A stretch of 64,000 nt of DNA from Stappia taiwanensis. GTDB taxonomy: Bacteria; Pseudomonadota; Alphaproteobacteria; Rhizobiales; Stappiaceae. The translations under genes and the position numbers were made by a program. The stretch covers positions 248,001 through 312,000 of the forward strand of contig NZ_BMCR01000003.1 in assembly GCF_014635285.1 (NCBI RefSeq), given 5' to 3'. The notes beneath the pieces are model-generated. The model saw nothing but the letters and a program-made list of their open reading frames with translations. It made no database searches and was not told the DNA's origin. Below, piece after piece: positions 1 through 10,122 of the stretch; the first letter of the stretch is position 1, and every line of letters starts with the position of its first letter.

Positions 1-10
1 ATTACCGAAA

Positions 11-45
11 ACGCCTCCGGCGGGGGGGGGGGCGGCCGGAGGCGT
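11..45 (-). terminator. Rho-independent terminator of the TadD-like gene
   Basis: A perfect 10-bp inverted repeat (ACGCCTCCGG at 11-20, CCGGAGGCGT at 36-45) encloses a G-rich loop. On the minus strand it is followed by TTTTCGGTAAT, a short U tract. It lies about 40 bp past the stop of the minus-strand lipoprotein gene. Confidence 0.7.
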
Positions 46-86
46 GGTGATTGGGCTCATCGCTTGAATTGGGGGCGGACGCTATC

Positions 87-920
87 CTAGCTGCCGCGTT
101 TCTTCTTCTTGTCGGCAGCGGAAATCTCCGCCCAGGAATTGCGCTGCGCCAGCATCGATTTCAGATAGGCAATGTTCTGTTCCGCCTGCGCCGGATCGAG
201 CTCGGCCCGGGCGACCTGTTCCGCTTCGCCGAACCGTCCCTGCAGGCCGAGGGCAAGCGCCAGGTTCTGCCGGATGCGGCTGTCGGCCTTCGGGCTCTGG
301 GCGGCGGAGCGCAGGATTTTTTCCGCTTGCGTGACTTCGCCGGCCAGAAGATGCGACATCGCCAGATTGTTGAGAAGGCTCGGCTCGCCGGGGGCGATCT
401 TCAGCGCCTGATTGTACAGCGCCCGCGCCTTGGCGGTGTTGCCCATCTGGTCGTTGATGGCGGCGGCGGCGGACATCAGCCGCCAGTCGGGCTGGGTCGG
501 GGTCTGCGCGCCCTCGATCACCTGCAGCGCTTCCGGCAGCTTGCCGCCCATCGCCAGCACCTTGCCATAGGCGGCGGCGATGTCGCGGTCGCGCTGATGC
601 TGGATCACCGCCTTGCGCAGCACTGCTTCGGCCTGCGGGATCTGGCCGTTGCGGCGCAGCGCTGCGGCGTAATTGAGAATGTTCTCCCGGTCCTTCGGCG
701 CGCGCGCATAGGCCTGCCCCCAATAGCCAACCGCCTGCCGGGCCGGGTCCGAGCCGGGCGCCGCATAGGGCGCGCCGCGCCCCGCATGGGTGCCCACCGC
801 CTTGTTCGACGACGCGCAGCCGCCGAGCGCCAGGGCTGCCGCCAGCGACAGGGCAAGGGTCAGATGTGAGGCGGTGAGACCAAACCGGGGGCTCTGCCTC
901 TTGGGGCTGGTGAACGGCAT
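87..920 (-). CDS. TadD-like tetratricopeptide repeat lipoprotein
   Basis: A 277-aa protein. A positively charged N-terminus and hydrophobic stretch lead to a lipobox (LGGC, Cys at residue 35), so it should be a lipoprotein anchored in the envelope. The rest is helical TPR-like repeats (for example the NLAMSHLLAGEVTQAEKIL and NLALALGLQGRFGEAEQ segments). This layout resembles TadD, the TPR lipoprotein of Flp/Tad pilus assembly, but no other tad gene is in the window, so the specific role is inference. The ATG at 920 is chosen because GAGGAG sits just upstream of it on the minus strand; a longer version would place arginine-rich sequence before the signal peptide. A hairpin terminator follows the gene. 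Confidence 0.75.
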   Translation of the reverse strand: MPFTSPKRQSPRFGLTASHLTLALSLAAALALGGCASSNKAVGTHAGRGAPYAAPGSDPARQAVGYWGQAYARAPKDRENILNYAAALRRNGQIPQAEAVLRKAVIQHQRDRDIAAAYGKVLAMGGKLPEALQVIEGAQTPTQPDWRLMSAAAAINDQMGNTAKARALYNQALKIAPGEPSLLNNLAMSHLLAGEVTQAEKILRSAAQSPKADSRIRQNLALALGLQGRFGEAEQVARAELDPAQAEQNIAYLKSMLAQRNSWAEISAADKKKKRGS

Positions 921-1086
921 CGACCGGGCTCCTCGGCGCGAGAAACGGGAGTGCAAATTGCGTGAGGCCCATCAATACGTCGTTAACCCTAATGCTTCGT
1001 TAAACACGGGCGGCGCGTGCTTGCGCTCCACGGCAAGCAGGGGTTTGCCGTCCTGCGGCCTTCATGGTCTATACAGGGGATCTCCA

Positions 1087-2523
<1,437 letters not shown>

Positions 2524-2647
2524 TCGGGCTGGCTGATCGGGGCGGGCCGCCCCGCCGCTTGCCGCGATCTCGATAACGGAGCCGAAACGGTTTCGTGTCA
2601 CAGTGCACCGACGCCACCGGGAGTGGCGGGGAAGAAATGGTGAGCGG

Positions 2648-2998
2648 ATGGGCCTCGACATGCGGCCGTCCCAGGCCTTGCGGTTGTGGCATGAGGTCAC
2701 GATGGCGATGGTCCGGGACGGGGATCAGGATTTGACGGCACGGCAGATGGCCATCCTGCTGACGGTGTATCTGGAGCCGCCGCCCCACACCGTGCGCGGG
2801 CTGGCCAGCCGGTTGAACGTCACCAAGCCGGTGATCACCCGCGCGCTCGACACGCTCGGCGCGAAGAAGCTGTTGTCCCGGCGGCGGGACGAGGCGGACC
2901 GGCGCAACGTGGTGGTGACCCGCACGGTTGCCGGCGCGCTTTATCTGGAAAGCGTTGGCGATATCATCGTCGACAAGGCGGCGACACTTGGACGGTAA
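2648..2998 (+). CDS. MarR-family winged-helix transcriptional regulator
   Basis: A 116-aa small MarR-type DNA-binding protein. The middle holds the winged helix: LTARQMAILLTVY, then a recognition-helix region (LASRLNVTKPVITRALDTL) and the wing with RRRDEADRRNV, typical of MarR proteins (DxR motif in the wing). It is shorter than most MarR proteins (140-160 aa), mainly at the C-terminal dimerisation helix. It sits between the M17 peptidase and the NlpC/P60 gene, whose ATG follows its stop by 3 nt, so translation is probably coupled. Ligand and targets are unknown. Confidence 0.8.
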   Translation: MGLDMRPSQALRLWHEVTMAMVRDGDQDLTARQMAILLTVYLEPPPHTVRGLASRLNVTKPVITRALDTLGAKKLLSRRRDEADRRNVVVTRTVAGALYLESVGDIIVDKAATLGR

Positions 2999-3001
2999 CC
3001 G

Positions 3002-3877
3002 ATGACCGAGACCCTCGACAGACGCTTTCATCCGGTCCGGGCGGACCTGGCCGCCAGCGGCTATCGCGGCCGGGTCAGCGACCGGCGCTTTGCCGATGGC
3101 ACTGCCATGCAGGTGGTCGCCGATCAGGTGGCGCTCCGTCCGGTGGCGGATCTCGCCCGACCGATCGACAGCGAGGCGCTGCACGGTGAGCGGGTGACGG
3201 TTTACGAAGACACCGGCGATGGCTGGTGCTGGGGGCAATTGGAGACCGATGGCTATGTCGGCTTCCTGCCGTCTGCCGCGCTTGCCCCGGCCGGCGCACC
3301 GCCGACCCACCGGGTGGCGGTGCTGCGCAGCTACCGCTATCCGGTCGCCGACCTGAAATTCCCGCCGCTTGGCCTCTTGTCCTTCGGCGCCCGGGTCGAG
3401 GTGGTGGGACGCACCGTGACGCGCGGTCTTGCCTATGCGCTATTGGCCGATGGCTCGGCCATGGTCGAACGTCATCTGGTACCCCTCGACCACCGGGCCG
3501 AGGATTGGGTCGGCCAGGCGGAGCTGTTCCTTGACACCCCATATCTGTGGGGCGGGCGCAGCTCGCTCGGTCTCGACTGTTCGGCGCTCGTGCAACTGCC
3601 GGCGCTGGCGGCCGGTTACGATTGCCCGCGCGACAGCGACATGCAGGAAACGCGGTTCGGCACCGCGCTGGACATCTCGCAAGGGCTGCCGGATCTCAGG
3701 CGCGGCGATCTGGTGTTCTGGAAGGGGCATGTGGCCATCATGGTCGCGCCGGACACGCTGCTGCATGCCAATGGCCACACCATGACCGTTGCCTATGAGC
3801 CGCTTGAGGCGGCGGTGGAGCGGATCGCCCGCACCGAATGGGGCGAGGTGACCGCCTGCCGCAGGGTTGGTGGGTGA
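3002..3877 (+). CDS. NlpC/P60 (C40) family cell-wall peptidase
   Basis: A 291-aa protein whose C-terminal third is an NlpC/P60 cysteine peptidase domain, a family that cleaves peptidoglycan peptide stems (typically D-Glu-meso-DAP). Visible catalytic elements are C193 in LGLDCSALVQ, H243 in WKGHVAIM and a third polar residue around 257 in HANG. The N-terminal 130 residues look like two bacterial SH3-type modules (EDTGDGWCWGQLETDGYVGFL is typical), which usually bind the wall substrate. I see no obvious signal peptide, as is common for alphaproteobacterial members of this arrangement. It lies 3 nt after the MarR gene and is the third gene of the unit. Confidence 0.87.
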   Translation: MTETLDRRFHPVRADLAASGYRGRVSDRRFADGTAMQVVADQVALRPVADLARPIDSEALHGERVTVYEDTGDGWCWGQLETDGYVGFLPSAALAPAGAPPTHRVAVLRSYRYPVADLKFPPLGLLSFGARVEVVGRTVTRGLAYALLADGSAMVERHLVPLDHRAEDWVGQAELFLDTPYLWGGRSSLGLDCSALVQLPALAAGYDCPRDSDMQETRFGTALDISQGLPDLRRGDLVFWKGHVAIMVAPDTLLHANGHTMTVAYEPLEAAVERIARTEWGEVTACRRVGG

Positions 3878-4136
3878 GAAACTAAAAATGGAAATCCGCG
3901 GCGTGCCTTTTTCGGGAATTTCCCTGCGGAATTTCTGGGGGAATGATTTGTGCGGTCGTGAAGAGGTTTTTGAAGCAATCGGAATCCATGCAAATCCGGA
4001 AGTCAGATATGCGTCTGGCGCAATTGTAAGCGCTTTGCGGGCTAAATAAACGGGGCGCTTCCGTAACGGGTGGCGAGAGAGTGACGCGGGGGGCGCGCGG
4101 ATCTCGTCTTTGCAAAACCAGCGCCGGGGCCCCGCA

Positions 4137-4583
4137 ATGCCATTGACCATTCCGCATGTGGTTTTCCTTCATGTGGAAGCCGACACTGAAGCCGCCCGCC
4201 TGTTCCGTGAGGCGCTTCTGGGCATTTCCAGCAACATTCGCGTGCGCCGGGTGATGTCCGGCCAGGCCGCGCTCGACCTGATCGCGCGCAGCGACCGGCG
4301 GGAGGCCGGGCCGCCCTTCGACTGCCTCGTCACCAATGCCGCACCTCTCGACATGAGCGGTGCGGAGTTGGCCGCACGGCTGCGCAAGCGCTTCGATCCG
4401 GCGCTGCTGCCGGTCATCGCACTGACTGAGGAAGGGTCGGCCGGGGAGGGGGAAAACCTGCCGGCAGCGGACCCGCTCTTTGCCGCCGTCTATCGGCAGA
4501 GCCGGGATCCGCGTCAGTTGGCGCAAGTTGCCGACAAGGTTGTCGCCACCTGGTTCGCGGCGGCGCGCCGGTTCCACTGCTGA
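4137..4583 (+). CDS. Degenerate response-regulator receiver domain protein (pseudo-receiver)
   Basis: A 148-aa single-domain protein that lines up with CheY-like receivers: beta-1 acidic pair in HVEAD, beta-3 segment FDCLVTNAAPLDMSG, and a beta-4 threonine in VIALTEE. At the phospho-acceptor position the aspartate is replaced by asparagine (VTN instead of VLD), and the conserved beta-5 lysine is not evident (VYRQSRDP). It therefore should not be phosphorylated in the usual way. No histidine kinase or output domain is adjacent. An in-frame ATG at 4110 gives nine more residues; 4137 is preferred because the receiver fold begins immediately after it. It converges on ghrA with a 19-bp gap. Confidence 0.7.
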   Translation: MPLTIPHVVFLHVEADTEAARLFREALLGISSNIRVRRVMSGQAALDLIARSDRREAGPPFDCLVTNAAPLDMSGAELAARLRKRFDPALLPVIALTEEGSAGEGENLPAADPLFAAVYRQSRDPRQLAQVADKVVATWFAAARRFHC

Positions 4584-4602
4584 CCGGCGCTTCGGGGAAG
4601 GT

Positions 4603-5547
4603 TCAGTAGCCGGCGGCCGGATCGACCACGTTGCGCAAGCCCCCTCCGGCCTCGAAACTGCGAATCTGCTCCTCGATGTAAAGAGAGAGCGCTTCGGGGT
4701 CGCTGTCGGCGGCCACATGCGGCGAAATTACCAGATTGGGCGCGTCCCACAGCGGGCTCGTCGCAGGCAAGGGTTCGGTCTCGAACACATCGAGGCTGGC
4801 GCCGGTCAAGGTGCCATCGCCAAGTGCCCGGGCAATATCCGCCTCCACCTGGCTGCCGCCGCGCCCGGCGTTGATGAACACCGGCCCGCCGAGCGCGCCG
4901 TCTCGCGCCAGACGCGACAGCAGCGCGTGGTCGACCAGATGGCGGGTCTCAGGCGTCAGTGGCAAGAGGTTGACCAGAATGTCGGTGCGTTCGAGGAAGG
5001 CGCCGAGTTCATCCGCACCGGCAAAGCTCTCGACCCCGTCGACCGCCTTGAGGCCGCGCGCCCAGCCGGCGACCTGAAAGCCGAGGCCGGCGAGCGCCTG
5101 CCCGGCCCGGGCGCCCAGAACGCCGAGGCCGAGAATGCCGACCCGCACCTCCCGCGCGCTCGGCTGCGGCAGCGGCGCCCAGTCGCGGGCGGCCTGCTGC
5201 GCCGTGTATTGGAGGTGCTGGCGATGGTGCAGCAGAACCTGGAACACCACCCATTCGCACATGCGCTCGGTCAGGTCCGGATCGACCACCCGGACAATCG
5301 GCACCTCGGGCATTTGCGGATCGCAGAGCAGGTGATCCACCCCGGCGCCAAGCGAGAAGATCGCCTTCAGATTGGGGCAGGCCCGCATCACCTCGGCCGG
5401 CGCCTTCCAGGCCAGCACATAGTCAACCTCCGCGAGATCGTCCGTCCTGTCGGGCCAGATCTGGATGTCGCGGTCGGGGAAGCGCTGACGCATCCGCTCG
5501 GCCCAGCGTTCGGAAGACCAGCCTGCGGTGGCGATCAACAGCAACAT
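4603..5547 (-). CDS. ghrA: 2-hydroxyacid dehydrogenase, glyoxylate/hydroxypyruvate reductase A type
   Basis: A 314-aa NAD(P)H-dependent D-2-hydroxyacid dehydrogenase, the family that reduces glyoxylate and hydroxypyruvate to glycolate and glycerate in the cytosol. The Rossmann dinucleotide motif is GILGLGVLGARAG near residue 140. The catalytic triad Arg/Glu/His is visible as NAGRGG, the Glu in DVFETEPLP, and SPHVAA. The length and the N-terminal LLIATAGWSSERW match the GhrA branch rather than GhrB/SerA. The ATG is preceded by AGGAG. It is a single-gene unit with a palindrome (5618-5633) upstream. Exact substrate preference cannot be read from sequence. Confidence 0.83.
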   Translation of the reverse strand: MLLLIATAGWSSERWAERMRQRFPDRDIQIWPDRTDDLAEVDYVLAWKAPAEVMRACPNLKAIFSLGAGVDHLLCDPQMPEVPIVRVVDPDLTERMCEWVVFQVLLHHRQHLQYTAQQAARDWAPLPQPSAREVRVGILGLGVLGARAGQALAGLGFQVAGWARGLKAVDGVESFAGADELGAFLERTDILVNLLPLTPETRHLVDHALLSRLARDGALGGPVFINAGRGGSQVEADIARALGDGTLTGASLDVFETEPLPATSPLWDAPNLVISPHVAADSDPEALSLYIEEQIRSFEAGGGLRNVVDPAAGY

Positions 5548-5617
5548 GGTGAACTCCTGCCGTAATTAGGGGAGGGGAAGACGGGTGACTGGAAGACGTG
5601 CCGGAACCGGCGCTCCA

Positions 5618-5633
5618 GGTCCGGAGCCGGACC
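5618..5633. promoter_or_regulatory. Perfect palindrome GGTCCGG-AG-CCGGACC upstream of ghrA
   Basis: A 7-bp inverted repeat with a 2-nt centre lies about 70 bp upstream of the ghrA start. It is too tight for a stable hairpin loop but well suited to a dimeric regulator. No regulator gene is adjacent, so the role is only a suggestion. Confidence 0.3.
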
Positions 5634-5670
5634 GTCACTCTTGTTAGCCTGTTCGCGCGCTGGTGGTAAA

Positions 5671-5684
5671 GCGGCCATTGCCGC
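5671..5684 (-). terminator. Weak terminator-like hairpin after rmuC
   Basis: On the minus strand GCGGC-AATG-GCCGC is followed by TTTACC, a few bases past the rmuC stop. The stem is only 5 bp and the U tract short, so termination here is uncertain. Confidence 0.3.
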
Positions 5685-5692
5685 GTTCCGGA

Positions 5693-6943
5693 TCAGCTCT
5701 CCGTGGGCATGGGCGCTGGCCCAGCGGCGGCGCCGTCCATCTCGCGCGCCTCCATCCCGGGCGTTGCTTCAGCCGTTGCCGTTGCCGTTGCCGTGGGCCG
5801 GGCGGGGGCTGTGGCGGTGGGCGGGGCCAGATCGAGCTCGCCAATCGCCTGGCCGCGCTTGCCGATCTTGTCGGTGGAGATCAGGATCTGGTCGATATCC
5901 TTCGCCGCCTGGCCGAAATGGCTGTGCAGCTTGCGCACCCGCCCGTCGAGCCTTGTGACGTCTTCCACCAGATGCGCCACCTGCGCCTGGATCAGATGGG
6001 CCTCCTCGCGCATCCGCGCATCGCGCAGCACCGATTGCACCACCTGGATCGACAGGGCAAGCAGGGAGGGGGAGACGATCACCACCCGGATCCGGTGCGC
6101 CCGCTGCACCAGATCGGGGAACTGCTCGTGCAATTCGGCGAAGATGCTTTCCGAGGGCACGAACATGAAGGCCGTGTCCTGGGTCTCGCCGGGGATCAGG
6201 TAGCGTTCCTTGATGTCGATCAGATGCTTGGCGATGTCGCGCCGGAACTGCGCCCGGGCCGGCTTTTGCGCCTCGGGCGTGTCCGCCGCGCGGATCAGGT
6301 TGTAAGCCTCCAGCGGAAACTTGGCGTCGACCACCAGCGGCGGCGCGCCGTTCGGCATGGTGATCAGGCAATCCGGCCGGGCGTTGCTGGAAAGCGTCGC
6401 CTGAAACGCATAGGCCCCGCTGGGCAGTGCGTCCTGGACGATCGCTTCCATCCGCCCCTGACCGAAGGCGCCGCGCGTCTGCTTGTCGCTGAGGATCGAT
6501 TGCAGCGCGCCGACCTGCCCGCTGAGATCGGCGATGGTGCGCTGGGCCCGGTCGATCACCGCCAGCCGTTCATGCAGGTGGCGCAGGCCGTCATGGGTGC
6601 GCCGGCTCGTTTCCGCCATCGACTGGCCGAGCTTGTGGCTCATGCCGTCGAGCCGGTCGTTGACGGCACGCATCAGGTCGCCCTGGCGCGAGCCGAACAC
6701 CTCGGCCATGGTCTGCATCCGCCCAGTCATTTCCGACTGCACCTTCAGGAGATCGGCGATCCGCGCTTCCAGCTCGCGCGCCTGTTCCGCCGCCTGCCAT
6801 TCCGCCCGCCGCCGCGCCGCCGCCTGCCGGAACGCCAGCAAGAGCAGCGCCAGCAGCAGGCACAGGACAAGGCCGGCGCCCGCTGCCACGGCCGTGCCGG
6901 TGTCGATGGGGCGGTCCCCGAGGGTGAACAGAATCGATGACAT
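5693..6943 (-). CDS. rmuC: DNA recombination protein RmuC
   Basis: A 416-aa RmuC-family protein. An N-terminal transmembrane helix (around residues 18-38, AAGAGLVLCLLLALLLLAF) precedes a long coiled coil (about 45-160) and the conserved RmuC nuclease-like domain, recognisable by NARPDCLITMPNG, PLVVDAKFPLEAY and the FMFVPSESIFAELHE block. RmuC limits sequence inversions and is related to restriction-type nuclease folds. The C-terminus ends in a low-complexity Ala/Pro/Thr tail. The ATG at 6943 is chosen because the hydrophobic segment starts just after it. It is divergent from def. Confidence 0.88.
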   Translation of the reverse strand: MSSILFTLGDRPIDTGTAVAAGAGLVLCLLLALLLLAFRQAAARRRAEWQAAEQARELEARIADLLKVQSEMTGRMQTMAEVFGSRQGDLMRAVNDRLDGMSHKLGQSMAETSRRTHDGLRHLHERLAVIDRAQRTIADLSGQVGALQSILSDKQTRGAFGQGRMEAIVQDALPSGAYAFQATLSSNARPDCLITMPNGAPPLVVDAKFPLEAYNLIRAADTPEAQKPARAQFRRDIAKHLIDIKERYLIPGETQDTAFMFVPSESIFAELHEQFPDLVQRAHRIRVVIVSPSLLALSIQVVQSVLRDARMREEAHLIQAQVAHLVEDVTRLDGRVRKLHSHFGQAAKDIDQILISTDKIGKRGQAIGELDLAPPTATAPARPTATATATAEATPGMEAREMDGAAAGPAPMPTES

Positions 6944-7065
6944 GGAAACAAATATAGAACATTTGCCGGCGCCGCAAAACGCTTGGACGTATTTCCTTGG
7001 CGGAATCCGGGCCGTGCGCCATTGCGCGCGTTGACGTCGGCGCTGGCATCCCATATCTCACCGGC

Positions 7066-7587
7066 ATGACAAAACGAGACATTCTGATCCTCCCGGACGC
7101 GGAACTGCGCCGGGTCAGCGAACCGGTTGCCACGGTCGACGACGGCATTCGCCAACTGGCCGACGACATGCTGGAAACCATGTATGCGGCGCCGGGCATT
7201 GGCCTTGCGGCGATCCAGATCGGCGAGCCCAAGCGGATGCTCGTGATGGATGTCGCCCGCGAGGGTGAGGAGGCGCAGCCGATGGTGGTGGTGAATCCGG
7301 AGATCGTCTGGAGTTCGCCGGAGCTGTCGGTCTATCAGGAGGGCTGCCTGTCGATCCCCGAATACTACGAGGACGTGGAGCGTCCGGCGCGGATCAAGGT
7401 CACCTTCCTCGACCGGGAGGGCAAGTCTTGCGAGTTGGAGGCCGACGGCCTGCTGGCCACCTGCCTGCAACATGAGATCGACCATCTCAACGGTGTGCTG
7501 TTCATCGATCATATCTCCAAGCTGAAGCGGGACCGGGTGATGAAGAAGTTCACCAAACAGGCCCGCCTCAACGCCAAGGCGCTCTGA
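7066..7587 (+). CDS. def: Peptide deformylase
   Basis: A 173-aa metalloenzyme that removes the N-formyl group from nascent proteins. All three family motifs are present: GIGLAAIQ (motif I), EGCLS with the metal-ligand Cys (motif II), and HEIDH with the two metal-ligand His and catalytic Glu (motif III). The length is normal. The ATG at 7066 is chosen over an upstream in-frame codon because PDF proteins begin with a sequence like ILxxPDxxLR, which starts a few residues after this ATG. It leads the def-fmt-GNAT-truA series, coupling formylation and deformylation functions as in many bacteria. Confidence 0.95.
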   Translation: MTKRDILILPDAELRRVSEPVATVDDGIRQLADDMLETMYAAPGIGLAAIQIGEPKRMLVMDVAREGEEAQPMVVVNPEIVWSSPELSVYQEGCLSIPEYYEDVERPARIKVTFLDREGKSCELEADGLLATCLQHEIDHLNGVLFIDHISKLKRDRVMKKFTKQARLNAKAL

Positions 7588-7691
7588 CCGGAGCGCACCG
7601 ACGGGGCGCCATGATCGGCGCCGCGCGCACCATCCCATGACACGAAAACCGCCCGCCGCCGCGATGGCGCGGGTGCCCGAGAAGGAAGATC

Positions 7692-8651
7692 ATGAGCCTG
7701 CGGATCGTCTTCATGGGAACGCCGGATTTCGCCGTTCCGACCCTGATGGAAATCGTCGGCCAGGGCCATGACGTGGTGGCCTGTTACACCCAGCCGCCGC
7801 GCAAGGCCGGCCGGGGCATGGCCGAGCGCAAGTCGGCGGTGCATCAGGCGGCGGAAACCCTCGGCATCGATGTCTTCACGCCGCTGAGCCTGAAGTCGGA
7901 AGAAGAGCAGGCCCGCTTCGCCGAGCTGCGGCCGGATGTGGCGGTGGTGGTGGCCTATGGCCTCTTGTTGCCGCTGGAGATCCTGGAGACGCCGACCCAT
8001 GGCTGCGTCAATCTTCATGCCTCTCTGCTGCCGCGCTGGCGCGGCGCCGCGCCGATCAACCGGGCGATCATGGCCGGCGACGCGGAAACCGGCGTGGAAG
8101 TGATGCGCATGGAGGAGGGGCTGGACACCGGCCCGGTCTACATGGCCGAGCGGATCGCCATTGGCGACACCATGACGGCGGGCGAGTTGCACGACCGGCT
8201 CGCCGCGCTTGGCGGTGATCTGATGGTGCGGGCGCTCGCCGCCCTGTCGCGCGGCGCGCTGGCACCGACGCCGCAAGCAGCGGAGGGCGTCACCTACGCC
8301 CGCAAGATCGACAAGGGCGAAACCCGCGTCGACTGGACCCGCCCGGCCGGTGAGGTGCACAATCACATTCGCGGCCTGTCGCCCTTTCCCGGTGCCTGGT
8401 GCGAGATGGAGCTTGGCGGCAAGCGTGAGCGGGTCAAGCTGCTGCGCAGCGCCCTGGAAACCGGCATCGCGGTGCCGGCGGGCACCCTGCCTGGCACGGT
8501 TCTTTCCGCCGATGCGGCGGAGGGCGTCGTCATTGCCTGCGGGTCTGGCGCGCTGCGTCTTGTCCAGTTGCAGCGGGCGGGGCGCAAGCCGATGGCGGTG
8601 GCCGAGTTTCAGCGCGGCGCGCAGCTCGCCGCCGGCGATCTGGTGCACTGA
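7692..8651 (+). CDS. fmt: Methionyl-tRNA formyltransferase
   Basis: A 319-aa enzyme that transfers a formyl group from 10-formyl-tetrahydrofolate to initiator Met-tRNA. N-terminal formyltransferase domain: [13 protein letters not shown], the [12 protein letters not shown] loop, and the catalytic region [20 protein letters not shown], with the Asn-His-Asp type active site continued in GLDTGPVY. The C-terminal domain (from about residue 205) binds tRNA (DKGETRVDW, then [11 protein letters not shown]). A GAAGGAAG ribosome site precedes the ATG. It lies 104 bp after def on the same strand. Confidence 0.95.
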   Translation: MSLRIVFMGTPDFAVPTLMEIVGQGHDVVACYTQPPRKAGRGMAERKSAVHQAAETLGIDVFTPLSLKSEEEQARFAELRPDVAVVVAYGLLLPLEILETPTHGCVNLHASLLPRWRGAAPINRAIMAGDAETGVEVMRMEEGLDTGPVYMAERIAIGDTMTAGELHDRLAALGGDLMVRALAALSRGALAPTPQAAEGVTYARKIDKGETRVDWTRPAGEVHNHIRGLSPFPGAWCEMELGGKRERVKLLRSALETGIAVPAGTLPGTVLSADAAEGVVIACGSGALRLVQLQRAGRKPMAVAEFQRGAQLAAGDLVH

Positions 8652-8759
8652 GGGGGCGGCGTCCGGTAAATCGGCGCGACAGTTTTGCATCGACGGCGCG
8701 GTGTTCCTTTGCTACCCAGCGTCTCAGCCACAGAGCCAATAACAACGGACAAGACCTTC

Positions 8760-9287
8760 ATGACCGGGACCGCGACGCCTCTTTCCATTCGTGCCGTCCT
8801 GCCGGCGGACGAAGGGGATATCGCCGAACTGATCGCCGCGGCCTTCGGTCAGCCCGATGAGGCGCATCTGGTGCGCGAGCTGCGCGCCTGCGGTGCGCTG
8901 GTGCTGGAGCGGGTCGCCTGCGATCCCTCCGGACAGATCGTCGGCCATGTGGCGTTTTCCCGGGTGACCGGCGCTGGCCAGGGGCACAGGCTGGAGATTT
9001 CCTGTCTCGCCCCGGTCTCGGTCTGGCCGAACCTGCAGAAGCAGGGCATCGGCAGTGCCCTGATCCGCGCCGCGCTCGACGATCTGCGCGCCGCTGGCGA
9101 GGATCTGGTGCTGGTGCTCGGGCCACCCGCCTACTACCCCCGTTTCGGCTTCGATCCGGTGCTGGCGCGTAAGGTCAGCGCCCCTTATGCCGGTGATGCC
9201 TTCCAGGCGCTGGCGCTGACGCCCGCCGCCCGCGACGGGCTGCCGGTCGAGGTGACCTTCGCCACGCCCTTCGAGGCCTTCGAATAG
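8760..9287 (+). CDS. GNAT-family N-acetyltransferase
   Basis: A 175-aa acetyl-CoA-dependent acetyltransferase. It starts with the typical [16 protein letters not shown] first strand and helix and has the acetyl-CoA pyrophosphate loop as [16 protein letters not shown] (motif A variant Q-x-x-G-I-G). It ends with [16 protein letters not shown], which is characteristic of the YhbS-like branch. The substrate is unknown. The ATG at 8760 is used because the GNAT fold starts right after it. It sits between fmt and truA, which says little about function. Confidence 0.82.
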   Translation: MTGTATPLSIRAVLPADEGDIAELIAAAFGQPDEAHLVRELRACGALVLERVACDPSGQIVGHVAFSRVTGAGQGHRLEISCLAPVSVWPNLQKQGIGSALIRAALDDLRAAGEDLVLVLGPPAYYPRFGFDPVLARKVSAPYAGDAFQALALTPAARDGLPVEVTFATPFEAFE

Positions 9288-9309
9288 CGATCCTGCGAGC
9301 GTTCAGACC

Positions 9310-10122
9310 ATGCCCCGCTACAAGCTGACGGTGGAATATGACGGCCGCCCCTTCGTGGGCTGGCAGCGCCAGGACAATGGCCCGTCGGTGCAAGCGGTGA
9401 TCGAACGCGCCATCTTCCGCTTCTGCGGCGAGACGGTGACCATCGGCGGCGCCGGGCGGACCGATTCCGGCGTGCATGCCCTTGGCCAGGTCGCCCATAT
9501 GGATCTTGCCCGCGACTGGCCGGCGGAAAAGGCGCTGGGCGCGCTGAACTTCCATTGCCAGCCGGATCCGGTGGCGATTTTGTCTTGCGAGCGCATGGAG
9601 GAGGGGTTCGATGCCCGCTTCTCGGCGATCCGCCGTCACTATCGCTATCGCATCGTCAACCGCGTGCCGCCGCTCACCCATGAACTGGGGCTCGCCTGGC
9701 ACGTGAAGAACCCACTCGATGCCGAGGCGATGCACGAAGCGGCACAGGCCTTCGTCGGCCACCACGACTTCACCACCTTCCGCCACTCGCGCTGCCAGGC
9801 AAAGAGCCCGGTGAAGACGCTGGAGGCGTTCCGCGTCTACCGCGAGGGCGATCTGGTGATCGCCGAATGCAGCTCCCGCTCCTTCCTGCACAATCAGGTG
9901 CGCTCGATGGTCGGCACCCTGCGTCTCGTCGGCGAGGGACGCTGGAGCCCGGCGGATGTGACAAAGGCGCTGGCGGCGCGCGACCGGCGCGCCTGCGGTC
10001 CGGTGGCGCCGGCGGACGGGCTCTATCTCACCGCCGTCGACTATCGCTCCGCCGAGGAAGACCGCGCGGCGCGCGCGGCCTATCTCGCTCAGTCGGCGCC
10101 GGACGGGGCGGCATCTGAGTGA
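9310..10122 (+). CDS. truA: tRNA pseudouridine(38-40) synthase TruA
   Basis: A 270-aa pseudouridine synthase that modifies U38-U40 in the tRNA anticodon arm. It has the family start [18 protein letters not shown], the catalytic Asp in [12 protein letters not shown], and the later conserved [13 protein letters not shown] block. The length is normal. Its 3' end overlaps the convergent DUF2189 gene by 34 bp, so the two coding sequences share that DNA on opposite strands. Confidence 0.95.
   Translation: MPRYKLTVEYDGRPFVGWQRQDNGPSVQAVIERAIFRFCGETVTIGGAGRTDSGVHALGQVAHMDLARDWPAEKALGALNFHCQPDPVAILSCERMEEGFDARFSAIRRHYRYRIVNRVPPLTHELGLAWHVKNPLDAEAMHEAAQAFVGHHDFTTFRHSRCQAKSPVKTLEAFRVYREGDLVIAECSSRSFLHNQVRSMVGTLRLVGEGRWSPADVTKALAARDRRACGPVAPADGLYLTAVDYRSAEEDRAARAAYLAQSAPDGAASE

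Noticed and set aside
21-32. Run of G residues
   Set aside because: It is simply the loop of the terminator at 11-45; the exact run length may be a sequencing uncertainty.
2537-2556. GC-rich hairpin after the M17 peptidase gene
   Set aside because: CGGGGCGG/CCGCCCCG pairs but has almost no loop and no U tract, and the next gene is probably co-transcribed.
3867-4049. Possible 60-aa plus-strand gene after the NlpC/P60 gene
   Set aside because: It overlaps the end of the upstream gene, has no ribosome site and no family resemblance. The AT-richer region is better read as intergenic.
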